Shown here: piece by piece, positions 35,262 to 46,020 of the stretch
Layout of the letters: every line of letters begins with the position of its first letter
Numbering within the stretch: position 1 is the first letter of the stretch
Source of the DNA: Misgurnus anguillicaudatus
Lineage: Eukaryota; Chordata; Actinopteri; Cypriniformes; Cobitidae
Length of the DNA: 64,000 bases
Assembly: GCF_027580225.2 (NCBI RefSeq)
Contig: NC_073352.2
Coordinates: 32,498,501 to 32,562,500, forward strand
Direction: 5' to 3'
Translations under genes and position numbers: made by a program
Notes under the pieces: generated by a model
What the model was told of the DNA's origin: nothing
Seen by the model: the letters and a program-made list of their open reading frames with translations, nothing else
Database searches by the model: none

Positions 35262-35640
35262 TACACATCAGTGACGGCCGGTGGCGTGAATTTAAAATAT
35301 GTGTTCGAAGTGTCATGTGCATCACGCGTCATGTCAAAATACGTGCTTGCTGCACAAAACTGTTTATGATAAAAGAGTTAAATAATCGCAAGACACTAAC
35401 TTAAAACAAAACTTTGATTATAAATAATGAGATTAAGCAAGTATCTGGCAAACGTCAGTGTCTCTTTTATCATAAACCCCTTCGAAGCATCTGCAGCAGG
35501 CACACACTTTGACATCACGCGTGATGCACATATTTACATGACGAGCCACACACATGCAGAGCTAAATACATGTTGTGATGAGCTTTGCATTGTGCATCCT
35601 CGAAGAAGTCACCGGCTGCCACTGATACACGGCTTTCAAG
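35262..35640. repeat. Inverted-repeat relic related to the CAGGGTTTCCCGCAG family
   Basis: CTCTTTTATCATAAAC and GTTTATGATAAAAGAG face each other. CATCACGCGTGATGCACAT occurs with its inverse. 35,540-35,620 (CACACACATGCAGAGCTAAA, ACATGTTGTGATGAGCTT, CCTCGAAGAAGTCACCGG) matches 60,360-60,430, part of the 6,364/60,113 family. Confidence 0.6.
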
Positions 35641-36142
35641 ACAAGAAAATAAAACCAGATGTTATGGATTTAATACACAATTACCTTTAATTGGGTGCAT
35701 CTGTGTGTAAAAAATATTACATGACAGTTGTCTGATGATAGAAATCATGTGCAGTCCTTATGTTGATGAACTCTGGTGGATCTTGTTCATCCACATTCTT
35801 TTCATCTACACAAATGCGCAGCCTTTATTGACTTGCGCGTCCCAGTGCACATCAAAGGCCTTCCAAGAAGCAACAACATATTAGGTCATATGAGGGTTGT
35901 TCAAGTCCAAACGCGACTTTTTGTCTCATGAGTAGAAGAGAGACGTCCCGGTTAGACTTGAATGAGCCTTGTAGATTTCTGAACTTAAAAGTGAACACAA
36001 CATGATAGGTGCAACAAAATAAATCCCTTTATACATACATATTTATAAATACTTGTAGCTATTAAGAGGGCTCAATGAAGACATTTTTGATATACTGTAC
36101 CAAATCTAAGCAAGTAATCATTTTCTGGGGTGTTTCTGAGCA

Positions 36143-36148
36143 TTTATT
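36143..36148 (-). terminator. Candidate polyadenylation signal for the DUF4585-like gene
   Basis: AATAAA on the minus strand about 170 bases after the stop codon of the 2,360-codon frame. This is the nearest consensus hexamer. Its use is inferred from position only. Confidence 0.4.
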
Positions 36149-36315
36149 CTTTCACAATACTTTTTGATAAATGCTGATCAAAAGTGACATGAACGCAGCA
36201 GTTGAGAAATTACAACTAGAAATTTGACTAGAACCTTTACTTCGTATAGCCCCCTTGAACCAAAAAAACTGAAATGAATTAAAAATGTAAACAGGCCACA
36301 TGTGTTTCTGATGTT

Positions 36316-39300
36316 TTATACCCTTCTTCCACCAGGAGGAGGCAAGTTTGAGGATGGCTTGTGGTAGCAGTCTGAAGGAGCAGAATTTGGGCTTGCGTTG
36401 ATCCCAGTGGGAATGTAATACATGTTCTCCAGATAGCTTTGATCAAGCGATGAGTGGCCTTTTGGTTCAGTTTTTGGCATCTGGGATGCAGGACTTCCGT
36501 ATCTTAAGGATGTCTGATGAAGTGTGGTTGGGACAGGATGTGCTTCTGGATGGCGTACTTGCTGGGCACTGCTGGGGATTGTCGGGTAAGATGGCACTGC
36601 ATACGGTAGGTACTGCGGTGCATACAACCCTGGATTGTGCAGAGAGGAGTATGGTGGTGCAGCTGGTTGATACAGTCCAGAGTGGGACATTGCCTGTTGT
36701 GGTATGAGAACTTCCACATACTGGCCCAATTCTGGATCAAAGAGCATCTTTCTTAGTGGCTGCATTGGTACTTCGACATAAAAGTATTTACCAGTGTCTG
36801 GATCAAGAAGCACCCGACGAGGAGCTTGACTACAGCTAATCCCACTTGCATTATCTGGATACAGTACATTGGCTCCTCCTGGACCTTCATTTCCGTAATC
36901 GTGACCAAAGGATGGTGGTAATTCTTGGGGACTGAACAACTGAGGTCTGGGATCCAGAGCAGACATGTTAGCATACTCATGATAAGGTGCATGACCTATT
37001 GCTTGTGGCGAGTGACAATTAGTCATCCGTCTGTCCATATGCGGCCCTGTGGGTGGGTGATCTTCACCATAAGGTTGTGTGTTTGGGACAGGACAGGCTC
37101 GCGGGTGGTGCATAGGCTGAATCAAAGCTGAGGCATGGGGAGCTGTGGTATTTGTCGAGACCGGTAAGTAATTTAGGCCCTGGCCCTCTGGCCTGCACTG
37201 ATGAGGACGAACCTGAGCTTGTGGAGGAGCTCCTTGACAGGTGAGAACTTGACCTGGAGACTGTGAAACTGGTGGTGTCCGGATTTGTGGATTGTGGTGG
37301 GGATGACCTTGATTTAAGTGGGAAGATTGTGTGCAGGAACATGCAGATTGCATAGTGTTTGAATGAAGCCTGCATAGGCTTTGTGGAGGCAAATCTGACA
37401 CCCGTAGCGGGCTGAAACGCTCTCGTTCATCATAGCTGGGAGGGTCATCCGTAGCATAGAAACGATGGTCTTCTGTGTTAAATCGGTTATTGGATGCTCT
37501 TGTCACAGGTTGTGCGTGGCTGTAGGCCTGTGAACCTGTGGGTTTGATCGAAGTGTTGTAAGCAAAGGAACTAGGTAAAATTGAATGGTCTTGACTGAAG
37601 GATGTTGTCATTTGCTGGGAAGAGCTGGGTGCTTGAAAGAAAGCAGAAGATTGACGTTGATCCACACTGGTAAATGTTGGTGTTGCAGATTTCTGAACAG
37701 AATTTGGAGTTGATGTCACTGGGATGGGTGGTGGTTTGCAGCTTGATACAGCTGATACAGCCAGTCTTTTTGTATTGTTTGATGAGGCCTCGTTTAATGT
37801 TTGTTGCAATTCATTTTTCTTTGGTTCAATAGTTGACTTGGTTTGCTGTTTAATAACAGATGCAATTTGCGTATCTGGTTTAGGAACATCACATGACATT
37901 GACTTAATTTCTGCAAACGACTGTTTAAATGCTTTCGGTGGTGGTACAAATGGCTTAAGCCTATCACTGGAAATTGACCTGACTTGTATGGGTAGCTCAA
38001 TTTCTTTCGATGCAGTTGTTGTCGTGGTGTTATTTTTTATACTGCTTGAAACAGACCTCACCTCTGGCTTGACAGATGTTGTCAGGTTAGTTGAAATTTG
38101 TGTCATAGTTGTTGAGGCAGATATCTTAGTCTTTTCTTGTTCTTTTCTTTGTTCAACTGAGGATTCTTCTGCCAATGTTTGCTTGAAAATCTCACTTTTA
38201 TCCTTTGGCTTAAAATGTAGGCCATCTTGACTATGGACTGACATTGAAGAACTGTTGTCGAATGCTGTTGGACTGCAAGGCAACAATTTGGCTGTGCTTG
38301 CATGAGCTTCCGATAAAGAGGCTTGTAAAGGTACCTCAAGCCTGTTGACATGTTTAGCTGTAGCACTCACACCATTAGTGATAACATCACACACTCCAAT
38401 GTCTGCCTGCATTCCTTTTTCTTTCAGTAGCATGGACACAGAATGGCTGCTGATTATATCTTTTGTTTGGTTGGAGTCAGTGATCGTAGAGCTAGAGGTG
38501 TTCTGAATTGTTTTGGATGTGCCACCCTGGAGAACCATCAAGGCTGAAACTTCCCTGTCCTTACTTTTGGGTCTAGGCGGCATTGCTTGCATGCTACTCT
38601 GATCACAGTGACCGGAAGATCTTTCAGCGGTTTTGCCAGGTTCATTTAATCCTCCAAAGGTTGTACACTGGGAATCCGTAGGCAGTATTGTTGTCAAAGA
38701 GGCTTTGGATGTTATTTCAGTGATGTCAGTATCTCTGCTTGTCTCTGCAGCCGGCCCTGGTCGAGATATTTTTGATATGTCAACAGCCTGTGTTTCACCT
38801 TGCCAGTGGGTTGCTTTACTGCTTGTTTGCTTGTCCTTCCAACTGATAGCTTTACATTCAATGTGCAAGGCTGGAGGAGTTGGTGGCGGCCGATCTCTTT
38901 TCTCTTGAATAGGTGCATCTTCTGCAGCTGAGGTTGAATTTGATCCTTTGAAAGACAAGTTGTATGAGTTTTTAACCAATTTCCTCACATCCCTTACTTT
39001 GTGTATGACAGATTTTGTTTTGTCATCTTCTTTCATGTCTGGAACTTCCACGTCCACATCTTCTGCCGATTTTTCCATTGACTGATATTCACAAAATTCT
39101 TTGGATCGTTCTAAGTCAGGAGACAGCGAAACCTTCAGAGACGACTTTTTTTTCTCTTTGACAGTGGAAGGTTTGAGAGTTATTTCTGGGGTCTTTGACA
39201 TAAAAACGCTCCCATCATGTTGCCTTCTATTTTCTTGTGTCATTTGCCGCTCCGTGTCTCTGTTTGTCATTCTGCTCTGCATGGTTACTGTTTGAGTGGC

Positions 39301-42300
39301 AAGAGCAGCACTTGTGATCCTGGCATTTGCTGAGTCCCTATTGTACTGCTCTTTTAGGTTACCGCCTCTTTCGTCTTGTTTATCATTCTTGCTGTTTAGT
39401 TTCACAAGTGCTTTGTCCTCAAATGGATGGGCCACTCTGATGGGCCTTGTTTCTTCTCTTATGAAATCTGCTTCACCAGTATTTATGAATAAAGGTCTGA
39501 AAATGGGTTTTGGAGGAACTTTTGGAGGGCATTTTTTCAGTGGGGGATGTGGACTTCTCTCTCCTTTACCAGCAAAATCTTTAGATGAAAAAATATGTTC
39601 AGAGTGTTGGCTAGAGTTTAGACTATGCTTCTCTATGCTACTTTGTTCAGAACTGGGACTGATATCTGGATGCCTGTTCTTATCTCCAGTAGGACTTATA
39701 ATTCCCGATGTTTCTTTTTGTGCATCATGCATTTTCTTTGACAGGATGCTTTTGATGATAGAGGAGGCCATTTGAGTCTTAGGGGGAGCATCATCTAAAG
39801 ACAAAGATTTCTGCAAAGTTTGTTTCCTGTCAGTCTGAGGTGAAGCTGGGTCCTCCCTGGACATCTTCTCTTGCACAAAGACTGGTGTGCTATGTTGTCG
39901 AACAAGAGTGTCTTTTGAGTTTTTATGTGCAGGGAGTGAATCCAAAACATTTTCAGTGTTTGTTTTGGGCTTCGACTCATCTGTGTTCCGCCTCAGCAGC
40001 TGGATCTGTCTTTTGGGTACTGTCCTTTTTCTCCTACAAGACTCTTCCTTTGTCTCTAATGCAACATCCACACACTCAAAACTGCCCATCTCAAAGCGTT
40101 TGGCCGGGTCCAGGCCGTCACGTGATGATAAAGAAGAGCTGTGTAACAAATCATCATTTTCATGTAGCGTTGAGCCACGTAAGTCTGCGTAGGTCATCCA
40201 TGCAACAGCACCAGGGCTGTCCACATTTGTAGATGGATGTGAAACATTTGTAGATGACCTGTGGCTTGAATTGTACACATCCAAATAATCCACCTCAGGG
40301 CTAGATAGGCTTCTGAAAGCCAAATCTGTAAACCACTTCACCTCATTGTCTGCTTCATCAAACTCACTTCCCATGCTGGAGGCCTCACCAAGACACTCTG
40401 GAGAAACAAAGCCTGCACTGCTGATTTTACCGTGGACAGATGTCTGGACCCTCCCGGCGCCACACTTGCTCTCTTGTTTTGAGCCTTCTGCTCTAAGCTG
40501 ACCCTGTTGCTGTAGAGTTGTAGGGTGCGACTCAAAATAACACCGAGCTGGAATTCCAGACTTTGGGTCTCGACTTGAGGGAGCTGGGCTGTGGCCTGCA
40601 GGCCCTTTTCTATTCCTGGCACTGAGTGACAGGTCAACCTGTTCCTCTCTGTAACTACTCTCTTCCCTAGTCTCCACCCCTTCTCCCTCTCTCTTTCCAC
40701 TCTCTTCCTTCTCTCCACATGGCTGCCTATCGTATTCTTTGCCATTGTCCTTACAGATAGCCACTGGACTTTCACTTAATGCCACAGGCACTTGGCTAAA
40801 AGTCTTGTCACTACCTGCAGTATCATTCTTCAACATTTCTGTTTCATTATTATTACAAACCTCTATATTATATTCTTTAATTTCCACAGATTCCATATTT
40901 AAATCAGTTCTGTCATCACTGACAATTTCCTGACTTGTTTTTATTTGTACCTCTTGTGTTCGTGAATCTTGTGAGGTCAGCATTTGGGTGAGATCTTGCG
41001 GTGCAGAACCGCTACATTTATTCACTGATGAGGTTTGTTTAAAGATCTCTGTTTGAGCAAGGTCATCAAAATGTCTGCTTTCTAATCGGCTAGGAGAAGG
41101 AGGACTCTGTTCACAGATTATGTGTAAGGGCTGATTTTCTTCCTGAACAAGAGTGCTGGAAGGTTCCAAGGCTGGTTGGAGATCAGAGGATAATGCTACA
41201 TCTCTGGTTTGGTTTGAACCAAGCGATGATGCCCTTGATATGCTCCTTGGTGTTGACAAAAAATTCTCTGAGGTGGGTAAGAAAGAGGCATCATCTCCAA
41301 GAAGAGAGTTAGAAGTTTCAGAGTAGTTGCCACAGACAGCTTCAGTCAGTGAAACAACACTGTTTGCTACCCCTTCAATCTCAGGGCATGCATCTTGTGG
41401 CAGAACACTGTGTGATATTGTCTTTATTTCAGGTGAGCATGTGACTGATCTCAGCTCAAGTGAAGGGGCTGGTGAAGTAGGATCTGGTGTAAGGTAGTTT
41501 TGTCTACTGTTTGGAGAAGAGGTAATGCTTCTTAACTCAGATGCAGAATCTATACTGTATGTTGGTGTCACTCTGTAGTCAGTTCTTGAGACAGCAGGGG
41601 AAGGTGACAGGTCATCCCTTTCCACTAAATAAACATTTCTCTCATTTGTTGGTGATGGGCTCATGTTATAATCCATAGGTGAGTGAATTATTACTGGTTC
41701 TGGTGAGTGAGCAGGAACAGAGTGGTCAGGAGAGGAGCAAATATCACTGTTACTAATGCCAGGGGAGAATGGTACATCTTCAGGTTCAGTTGAATACACA
41801 TCTCTTTCATTTAATGGAGAGGAGTTGCTTAAATAACTCTGAGGTGAGTGAATCGCTTCTGGTTCTGGTGAGTGAGTTGTTGCTGAGTGATCAGACATGG
41901 AGCAGATGTCACTGTTACCAATGCCAGTGATGACAGGGGAGGATAATACATCTTCAGGTTCAGTAGAATACATTTCTCTCTCATTTAATGGAGAGGAGTT
42001 GCTTATATAACTCTGAGGTGAGTGAATCATTACTGGTTCTGGTGAGTGAGTCGTTCCTGAGTGATCAGACATGGAGCATATTTCACTGTGACCAGTCCCT
42101 GGAGACGCTGAGGCTTCGGGTTCAGTTGAACAAATAATTCTGTCACTTGTAGGTGATGGGCTGGTGGTGTAATCCACAGGTGAGTGAGTGACTATTGGTT
42201 CAGGTGTGTGAACAGGTGCTAGGACATCAGTAGAGGAACAGATGCCATTGATCTCAGCTGATCTTTCTCTGGCATCTGCAGAATACACCAGCTCTTTTGA

Positions 42301-43398
42301 TTCAGTGGTAGGCACAGTTGGGGAATCGATTTCCATATCATTACTGGAAGGACGTGTACAACAACCAGGTGTGCCACACGTGTCTTTCAAGTCTGGAAAA
42401 TTTGACGTGTTCTCTGCTTGTGTTGAAACCAAATTCGACAAAACAGGTGAAGATTTACCCAAAGAAACAGGTGTGGAGCATATTTCACTGCTTACAGGGG
42501 AGGAGGAAGATGTTACCTTGAGCTCAGGTGTTACACTGGGTACAGGTATACAATTAATATCTTCGTTTGCAGGTGAGGTGGACATTGTCAGTTCTGATGG
42601 AGATCCACTGTTAACCATCTGTTTCGTTGAGAGAAAGTCATCCTGTTGTGAACAATGATCAGTAAGTGATGAGTTCATACATTCAGGGTTCTCAGAAGAA
42701 ACAACATCATCTAAAAGTGTGCTTGTATGTTCGGGGGCTGTAATAATTTCTCCTTGCTCATGAAAGGCAGGTTTCCTTTTCTCCAAAGGCTCCTTTGCTA
42801 AAGTAATCAGACTCGCATCTGGTGTCAAATTAAACTCCTGTGGTTCAGATACATTCACCCTTTCGGTTTCATTCGCAGACACTTGTGGTTTTTCCCAGCT
42901 ATCTGCATGTGAAAGCTCATCACTATTTACATGGTGTGCAGGCGGTGTGCAGTGAAAAGGGTAAAGTCCATTTTCAGAGACAGTTGATTCAAGTGGCGAT
43001 GAACTTGATTCCCTGGTTTCAAATGTGGAAAAATCCTTTATATTTTTTGGAGAGGGTGTGGTGTAAGTGACTTCAGTATTGTCACCCGAGTCAGATCCAC
43101 TGGCAGTGTGATATGATCCTGAAGAATCATTGGCATCATCCACTGGAAAAGGCTGATCTGCTTCCCTTTTAAGACATGTGGCAGAGGGCGGGCTACTGGA
43201 AAGCGATGGAGATTCACAATCATCTCCGAAAATGTCACAAAGGCAGGTTGTTTCAGATATGGCATTACGATGGCTGGGAACTGCAGTGATGTCAAAGATC
43301 TCCACACGATTTGGCACGTCACGGTTTTGCAAGTTAAACGCGCGTGGTGCGCTGCGGAAGAACGAGTAGCTGTCTCCCTCTAGAACCCAGCGGTCCAT
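36316..43398 (-). CDS. DUF4585-type protein, C4orf54/C10orf71(CEFIP)/PROB1-like
   Basis: A single uninterrupted 2,360-residue frame, very rich in Ser, Thr and Pro, with no signal peptide or membrane segment. Landmarks: an acidic N-terminus (IFGDDCESPSLSSSPPS, ~55-70); four repeats of a ~55-residue HSPEP...HSP...EPE unit (~395-608); a conserved-looking block ~1003-1140 (SSMGSEFDEADNEVKWFTDL, then VPKRQIQLLRRN); RDVRKLVKNSYN near 1467; and a C-terminal pair RRVLLDPDTGKYFYVEVP / MLFDPELGQYVEVLIP at ~2192-2233. The last pair matches what I know of DUF4585, shared by C4orf54, C10orf71/CEFIP and PROB1. CEFIP is a striated-muscle Z-disc protein that binds FHL2; function here is inferred from family only. 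It is longer than the human members I recall (about 1,000-1,800 residues). The start is the first ATG after a splice acceptor 60 bases upstream. Which member this is cannot be settled by eye. Confidence 0.8.
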   Translation of the reverse strand: MDRWVLEGDSYSFFRSAPRAFNLQNRDVPNRVEIFDITAVPSHRNAISETTCLCDIFGDDCESPSLSSSPPSATCLKREADQPFPVDDANDSSGSYHTASGSDSGDNTEVTYTTPSPKNIKDFSTFETRESSSSPLESTVSENGLYPFHCTPPAHHVNSDELSHADSWEKPQVSANETERVNVSEPQEFNLTPDASLITLAKEPLEKRKPAFHEQGEIITAPEHTSTLLDDVVSSENPECMNSSLTDHCSQQDDFLSTKQMVNSGSPSELTMSTSPANEDINCIPVPSVTPELKVTSSSSPVSSEICSTPVSLGKSSPVLSNLVSTQAENTSNFPDLKDTCGTPGCCTRPSSNDMEIDSPTVPTTESKELVYSADARERSAEINGICSSTDVLAPVHTPEPIVTHSPVDYTTSPSPTSDRIICSTEPEASASPGTGHSEICSMSDHSGTTHSPEPVMIHSPQSYISNSSPLNEREMYSTEPEDVLSSPVITGIGNSDICSMSDHSATTHSPEPEAIHSPQSYLSNSSPLNERDVYSTEPEDVPFSPGISNSDICSSPDHSVPAHSPEPVIIHSPMDYNMSPSPTNERNVYLVERDDLSPSPAVSRTDYRVTPTYSIDSASELRSITSSPNSRQNYLTPDPTSPAPSLELRSVTCSPEIKTISHSVLPQDACPEIEGVANSVVSLTEAVCGNYSETSNSLLGDDASFLPTSENFLSTPRSISRASSLGSNQTRDVALSSDLQPALEPSSTLVQEENQPLHIICEQSPPSPSRLESRHFDDLAQTEIFKQTSSVNKCSGSAPQDLTQMLTSQDSRTQEVQIKTSQEIVSDDRTDLNMESVEIKEYNIEVCNNNETEMLKNDTAGSDKTFSQVPVALSESPVAICKDNGKEYDRQPCGEKEESGKREGEGVETREESSYREEQVDLSLSARNRKGPAGHSPAPSSRDPKSGIPARCYFESHPTTLQQQGQLRAEGSKQESKCGAGRVQTSVHGKISSAGFVSPECLGEASSMGSEFDEADNEVKWFTDLAFRSLSSPEVDYLDVYNSSHRSSTNVSHPSTNVDSPGAVAWMTYADLRGSTLHENDDLLHSSSLSSRDGLDPAKRFEMGSFECVDVALETKEESCRRKRTVPKRQIQLLRRNTDESKPKTNTENVLDSLPAHKNSKDTLVRQHSTPVFVQEKMSREDPASPQTDRKQTLQKSLSLDDAPPKTQMASSIIKSILSKKMHDAQKETSGIISPTGDKNRHPDISPSSEQSSIEKHSLNSSQHSEHIFSSKDFAGKGERSPHPPLKKCPPKVPPKPIFRPLFINTGEADFIREETRPIRVAHPFEDKALVKLNSKNDKQDERGGNLKEQYNRDSANARITSAALATQTVTMQSRMTNRDTERQMTQENRRQHDGSVFMSKTPEITLKPSTVKEKKKSSLKVSLSPDLERSKEFCEYQSMEKSAEDVDVEVPDMKEDDKTKSVIHKVRDVRKLVKNSYNLSFKGSNSTSAAEDAPIQEKRDRPPPTPPALHIECKAISWKDKQTSSKATHWQGETQAVDISKISRPGPAAETSRDTDITEITSKASLTTILPTDSQCTTFGGLNEPGKTAERSSGHCDQSSMQAMPPRPKSKDREVSALMVLQGGTSKTIQNTSSSTITDSNQTKDIISSHSVSMLLKEKGMQADIGVCDVITNGVSATAKHVNRLEVPLQASLSEAHASTAKLLPCSPTAFDNSSSMSVHSQDGLHFKPKDKSEIFKQTLAEESSVEQRKEQEKTKISASTTMTQISTNLTTSVKPEVRSVSSSIKNNTTTTTASKEIELPIQVRSISSDRLKPFVPPPKAFKQSFAEIKSMSCDVPKPDTQIASVIKQQTKSTIEPKKNELQQTLNEASSNNTKRLAVSAVSSCKPPPIPVTSTPNSVQKSATPTFTSVDQRQSSAFFQAPSSSQQMTTSFSQDHSILPSSFAYNTSIKPTGSQAYSHAQPVTRASNNRFNTEDHRFYATDDPPSYDERERFSPLRVSDLPPQSLCRLHSNTMQSACSCTQSSHLNQGHPHHNPQIRTPPVSQSPGQVLTCQGAPPQAQVRPHQCRPEGQGLNYLPVSTNTTAPHASALIQPMHHPRACPVPNTQPYGEDHPPTGPHMDRRMTNCHSPQAIGHAPYHEYANMSALDPRPQLFSPQELPPSFGHDYGNEGPGGANVLYPDNASGISCSQAPRRVLLDPDTGKYFYVEVPMQPLRKMLFDPELGQYVEVLIPQQAMSHSGLYQPAAPPYSSLHNPGLYAPQYLPYAVPSYPTIPSSAQQVRHPEAHPVPTTLHQTSLRYGSPASQMPKTEPKGHSSLDQSYLENMYYIPTGINASPNSAPSDCYHKPSSNLPPPGGRRV

Positions 43399-43458
43399 TT
43401 TTCCTCTCCAGAAACCACGGGCATTTGGTTACGACTTTTGAGCTGAACGTTTTCAGAC
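43399..43458 (-). other. 5' untranslated part of the DUF4585-like coding exon
   Basis: On the minus strand, CTCTTCAATTTTAACAG|GTCTG forms a good 3' splice site 60 bases before the ATG, so at least one upstream non-coding exon is expected. A candidate is the segment ending at 45,496 (GAAG|GTAAGAG donor), with a TTTATAA box about 50 bases upstream of it. That link is inference. An ATG in the candidate would be out of frame with the main start. Confidence 0.5.
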
Positions 43459-43559
43459 CTGTTAAAATTGAAGAGATGAGTCACAAAAATGTTTCATGTT
43501 ATTATAAAAAATGCAACATGAAGTTAAAACAACTTGGTTTTACAAGTCAATTCACTGTA

Positions 43560-44415
43560 AACTGTAGTAAATTATAGTATATTATTTACTACACATACCA
43601 TAGTATTAACTATAGTAAACTGATAAACTGTAGTAAGTACCACAGTATACTTTAGTTCTTACTACAGTAAACTATAGTGTATTATAGTATACTATAGGAT
43701 ATTATAGTATTTACTACAGAAATTTTACCATAAGTAAGTTTACCATAAATTGCTATAGTATTTTAATACAGTTTACTTTATTATAGAATGGTTCAAAAAC
43801 AATATAGTATTTGCTAGAGCAGTGGTTCCCATACTTTTTGCAGTGTGCGGCCCCCCTTTTAAATGGTGCCTTCCTTCACGGCCTCCCAAAGAAAATTTGT
43901 GACAAAAAACTGTTCTAAAACTCAACATTTTAATAAAAAAAAAAAAAACCATTAAATTATACAAAAAGTAGTGCTGTAGTTAATAGCCTTATTTTTTTAG
44001 GCTTGATTACACAGAATTCATGATCAATTAATATATTTCATAAAATGTCATAAAACTGGGGCCCCCCGGCACCATCTCGCCACCCCCAGTTTGAAAACCA
44101 CTGTGCTAGAGTAATTTTACTTCATTTCCTATAGTTAGATTACTATAAAATTACTATAGTATTTTAATACAGTTTACTGTAGTACATTTACTATAGTATG
44201 GTTCAAAAACACTATAGTATTTACTAGAGTAATTTTACATTTAATCATTTAGCAGACGCTTTTACTTCATTATATAGTTAGATTACTATAAATTATTATA
44301 GTACCTTTAATAGTTTACTGTAGTACATTTACTATAGTATGGTTCAAAACCACTAAAGTATTTACTAGAGTACCATTTTTTATGGTAATTTTACTATAAT
44401 ATACTATAGTATTTT
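43560..44415. repeat. Tandem repeat of a ~110-bp ACTATAGTA-rich unit
   Basis: At least three units share TATAGTATTTTAATACAGTT, ACATTTACTATAGTATGGTT and TAGTATTTACTAGAGTAA. The first is interrupted by a hAT-like element (43,820-44,103) and the second by ~36 bp containing CATTTAGCAGACGCTTTTA. Low-complexity, non-coding. Confidence 0.8.
43820..44103. mobile_element. hAT-like MITE, CAGTGGTT ends, copy 2, perfect 8-bp TSD
   Basis: It starts CAGTGGTTCCCATACTTTTT and ends CAGTTTGAAAACCACTG. The 8-mer TGCTAGAG occurs at 43,812-43,819 and again at 44,104-44,111, exactly flanking it. It shares internal sequence with 18,188-18,487 and is inserted into a tandem-repeat unit. Confidence 0.93.
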
Positions 44416-45722
44416 TTCCACTAGGGATAAATTATAAAATCAAGTTGAAATTGTATTAAGTTAAAGAAACATAAAAATATTTGTTGATTTTACAAAAATT
44501 GCTGTGTACTTTAGCAAATCTGAAGATGACCAGAAAGAATGTTTTTTTTATATTTTTTGTAAGGAATAAAAATACACATTTGGAACATTACATCAAAGAT
44601 TTTCTTACATTTGTCATGCTTCAATAATCTAAAAGTTAATAGAAACTAATGCTTCTGGTTTACTCATACACAGCTTAATAAAACATTAAAAGCAAAAAAT
44701 TATATGCTTTTTTTTGCATAACAATTTTTGAAACCATTTTGATTAGGGCATACCATAAAGCACAATACACATGCAGAAGGTTTATCACGACACACATCAT
44801 AGCTATAATTGAGAGGAAACAATTATGCTAAGTATTTACTTGCCTTTTAAGCAGTTTTCTGTATAGTCCGTTTGAATGGAATAGCAGACAAGCCCCTTCG
44901 GAGGACATTTACAAGAGACAGTACCAGTGAATGAGGCTCCAACAGGGGCGTCCAGGTGCCAAATTGAGCAACTCAGTGCACAGATAGATCCAGTTCCTTT
45001 GCCAAGAGCCAAAAAATAACCTGTGTACCATTCGCACAAAGCCTATTTCAGACACCGGCTAATACTACTTTTTAATAAAGAACCAGAAGCATGCACAAAA
45101 AAGATTCAATGAATCTGACCTGAAGCTTTTTGATCATAGTTAGGCATAGATTGTGTGAAGCTTAACAGGGTATTACAGCTAGCAGCAGGTGCTGGAGTAG
45201 CAAAGATGGACGCTGTGGATAGAATCTGACACTTTAGGCCAACACAGTCATAGCTTGACTAAATTTAGACCTTAGCTATCAGGGGAAACTTTGCTTTGAG
45301 AGGATGCTTAGAGACGCAGAGATCACTAAATGGCAGCTGTACAAAGCATACAACATGAATGTCTCTATATTATCACATTATGTAAGAACATAACGATATT
45401 CAGCACCTGAAGCAAACATGACTATCCAAAATAATGCCAAACTAAAGAGAAATATGCACTAAACGCATGCAATAAATACCTGATTGATCTCTTACCTTCC
45501 ATGTCTATGTCAGTTGGTTCACAGCATCAGATTCATCTCATGTGGTTATAAATTAGTCTATCATCTTATAGGGAAAGAATGCTAAGCAGCTCTGCAATCC
45601 CGGGATTCCCAGAGCTCACACAAGACTACTGACACAAATCCAAACACACAGCCGCTGTGTAGTAGACAATACTTCCAAGAATAGGTCTTTGATGAGCTGG
45701 ACGGTTTTCTAAAGACCATGGT
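44416..45722. other. Intergenic stretch upstream of the DUF4585-like gene
   Basis: AT-rich with no repeat I can name. A minus-strand frame at 44,836-45,039 encodes a Cys-containing stretch (VSCKCPPKGLVCYSIQTDY) but has no ATG and no recognised family. A candidate first exon of the DUF4585-like gene ends at 45,496. Confidence 0.4.
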
Positions 45723-46020
45723 CAAAGGGACAGTTCACCCAAAAATGAAAATTCTGTCTGTTACAAAAATTTCTTTGCTCTGATGAACACAAAGGAAGAC
45801 ATCCCAGGAATGCCTGCAACCAAACCGATCAGAAGCCCCATTGACATCCACAGTAGGAAAAAAGAATACTATGGAAGTCAATGGGGCCTCCGACCGGCCC
45901 GCAACAAAACACTCCCAAAATATCTTCTTTCTTTGTGTACATCATAACAAAGAAATTCATACAGGTTTGCAGCAACATAAGAATGAGTAAATGACAGAAT
46001 TTTCAGTTCTATCCCTTTAA
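45723..46020. repeat. Family T repeat (TTCACCCAAAAATGAAAATT), copy 1
   Basis: Left AAAGGGACAGTTCACCCAAA; right AGAATTTTCAGTTCTATCCCTTTAA. The left and right parts (AATTTCTTTG ... CAAAGAAATTCATACAGGTT, CCACAGTAGG ... ACTATGGAAGTCAATGG) are inverted. This is a foldback family common in the fish repeats I know. Copies at 48,099-48,431 and 51,676-52,048, and a relic at 56,255-56,641. Confidence 0.8.

Noticed and set aside
35079..35369. 96-codon frame with an Arg-Glu run
   Set aside because: The run is (GA)n, and the rest lies in CCATGG repeats.
37724..38230. 168-codon plus-strand frame, and similar ones at 39,296-39,775 and 42,242-42,658
   Set aside because: They lie antisense within the 2,360-codon frame. 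They are shadows of its Ser/Thr/Pro-rich codons and have no independent gene signals.
44836..45039. Cys-containing minus-strand frame (KCPPKGLVCYSIQTDYTENC)
   Set aside because: There is no ATG start, no recognised family and no clear splice sites on both sides. It could be an exon but cannot be supported.
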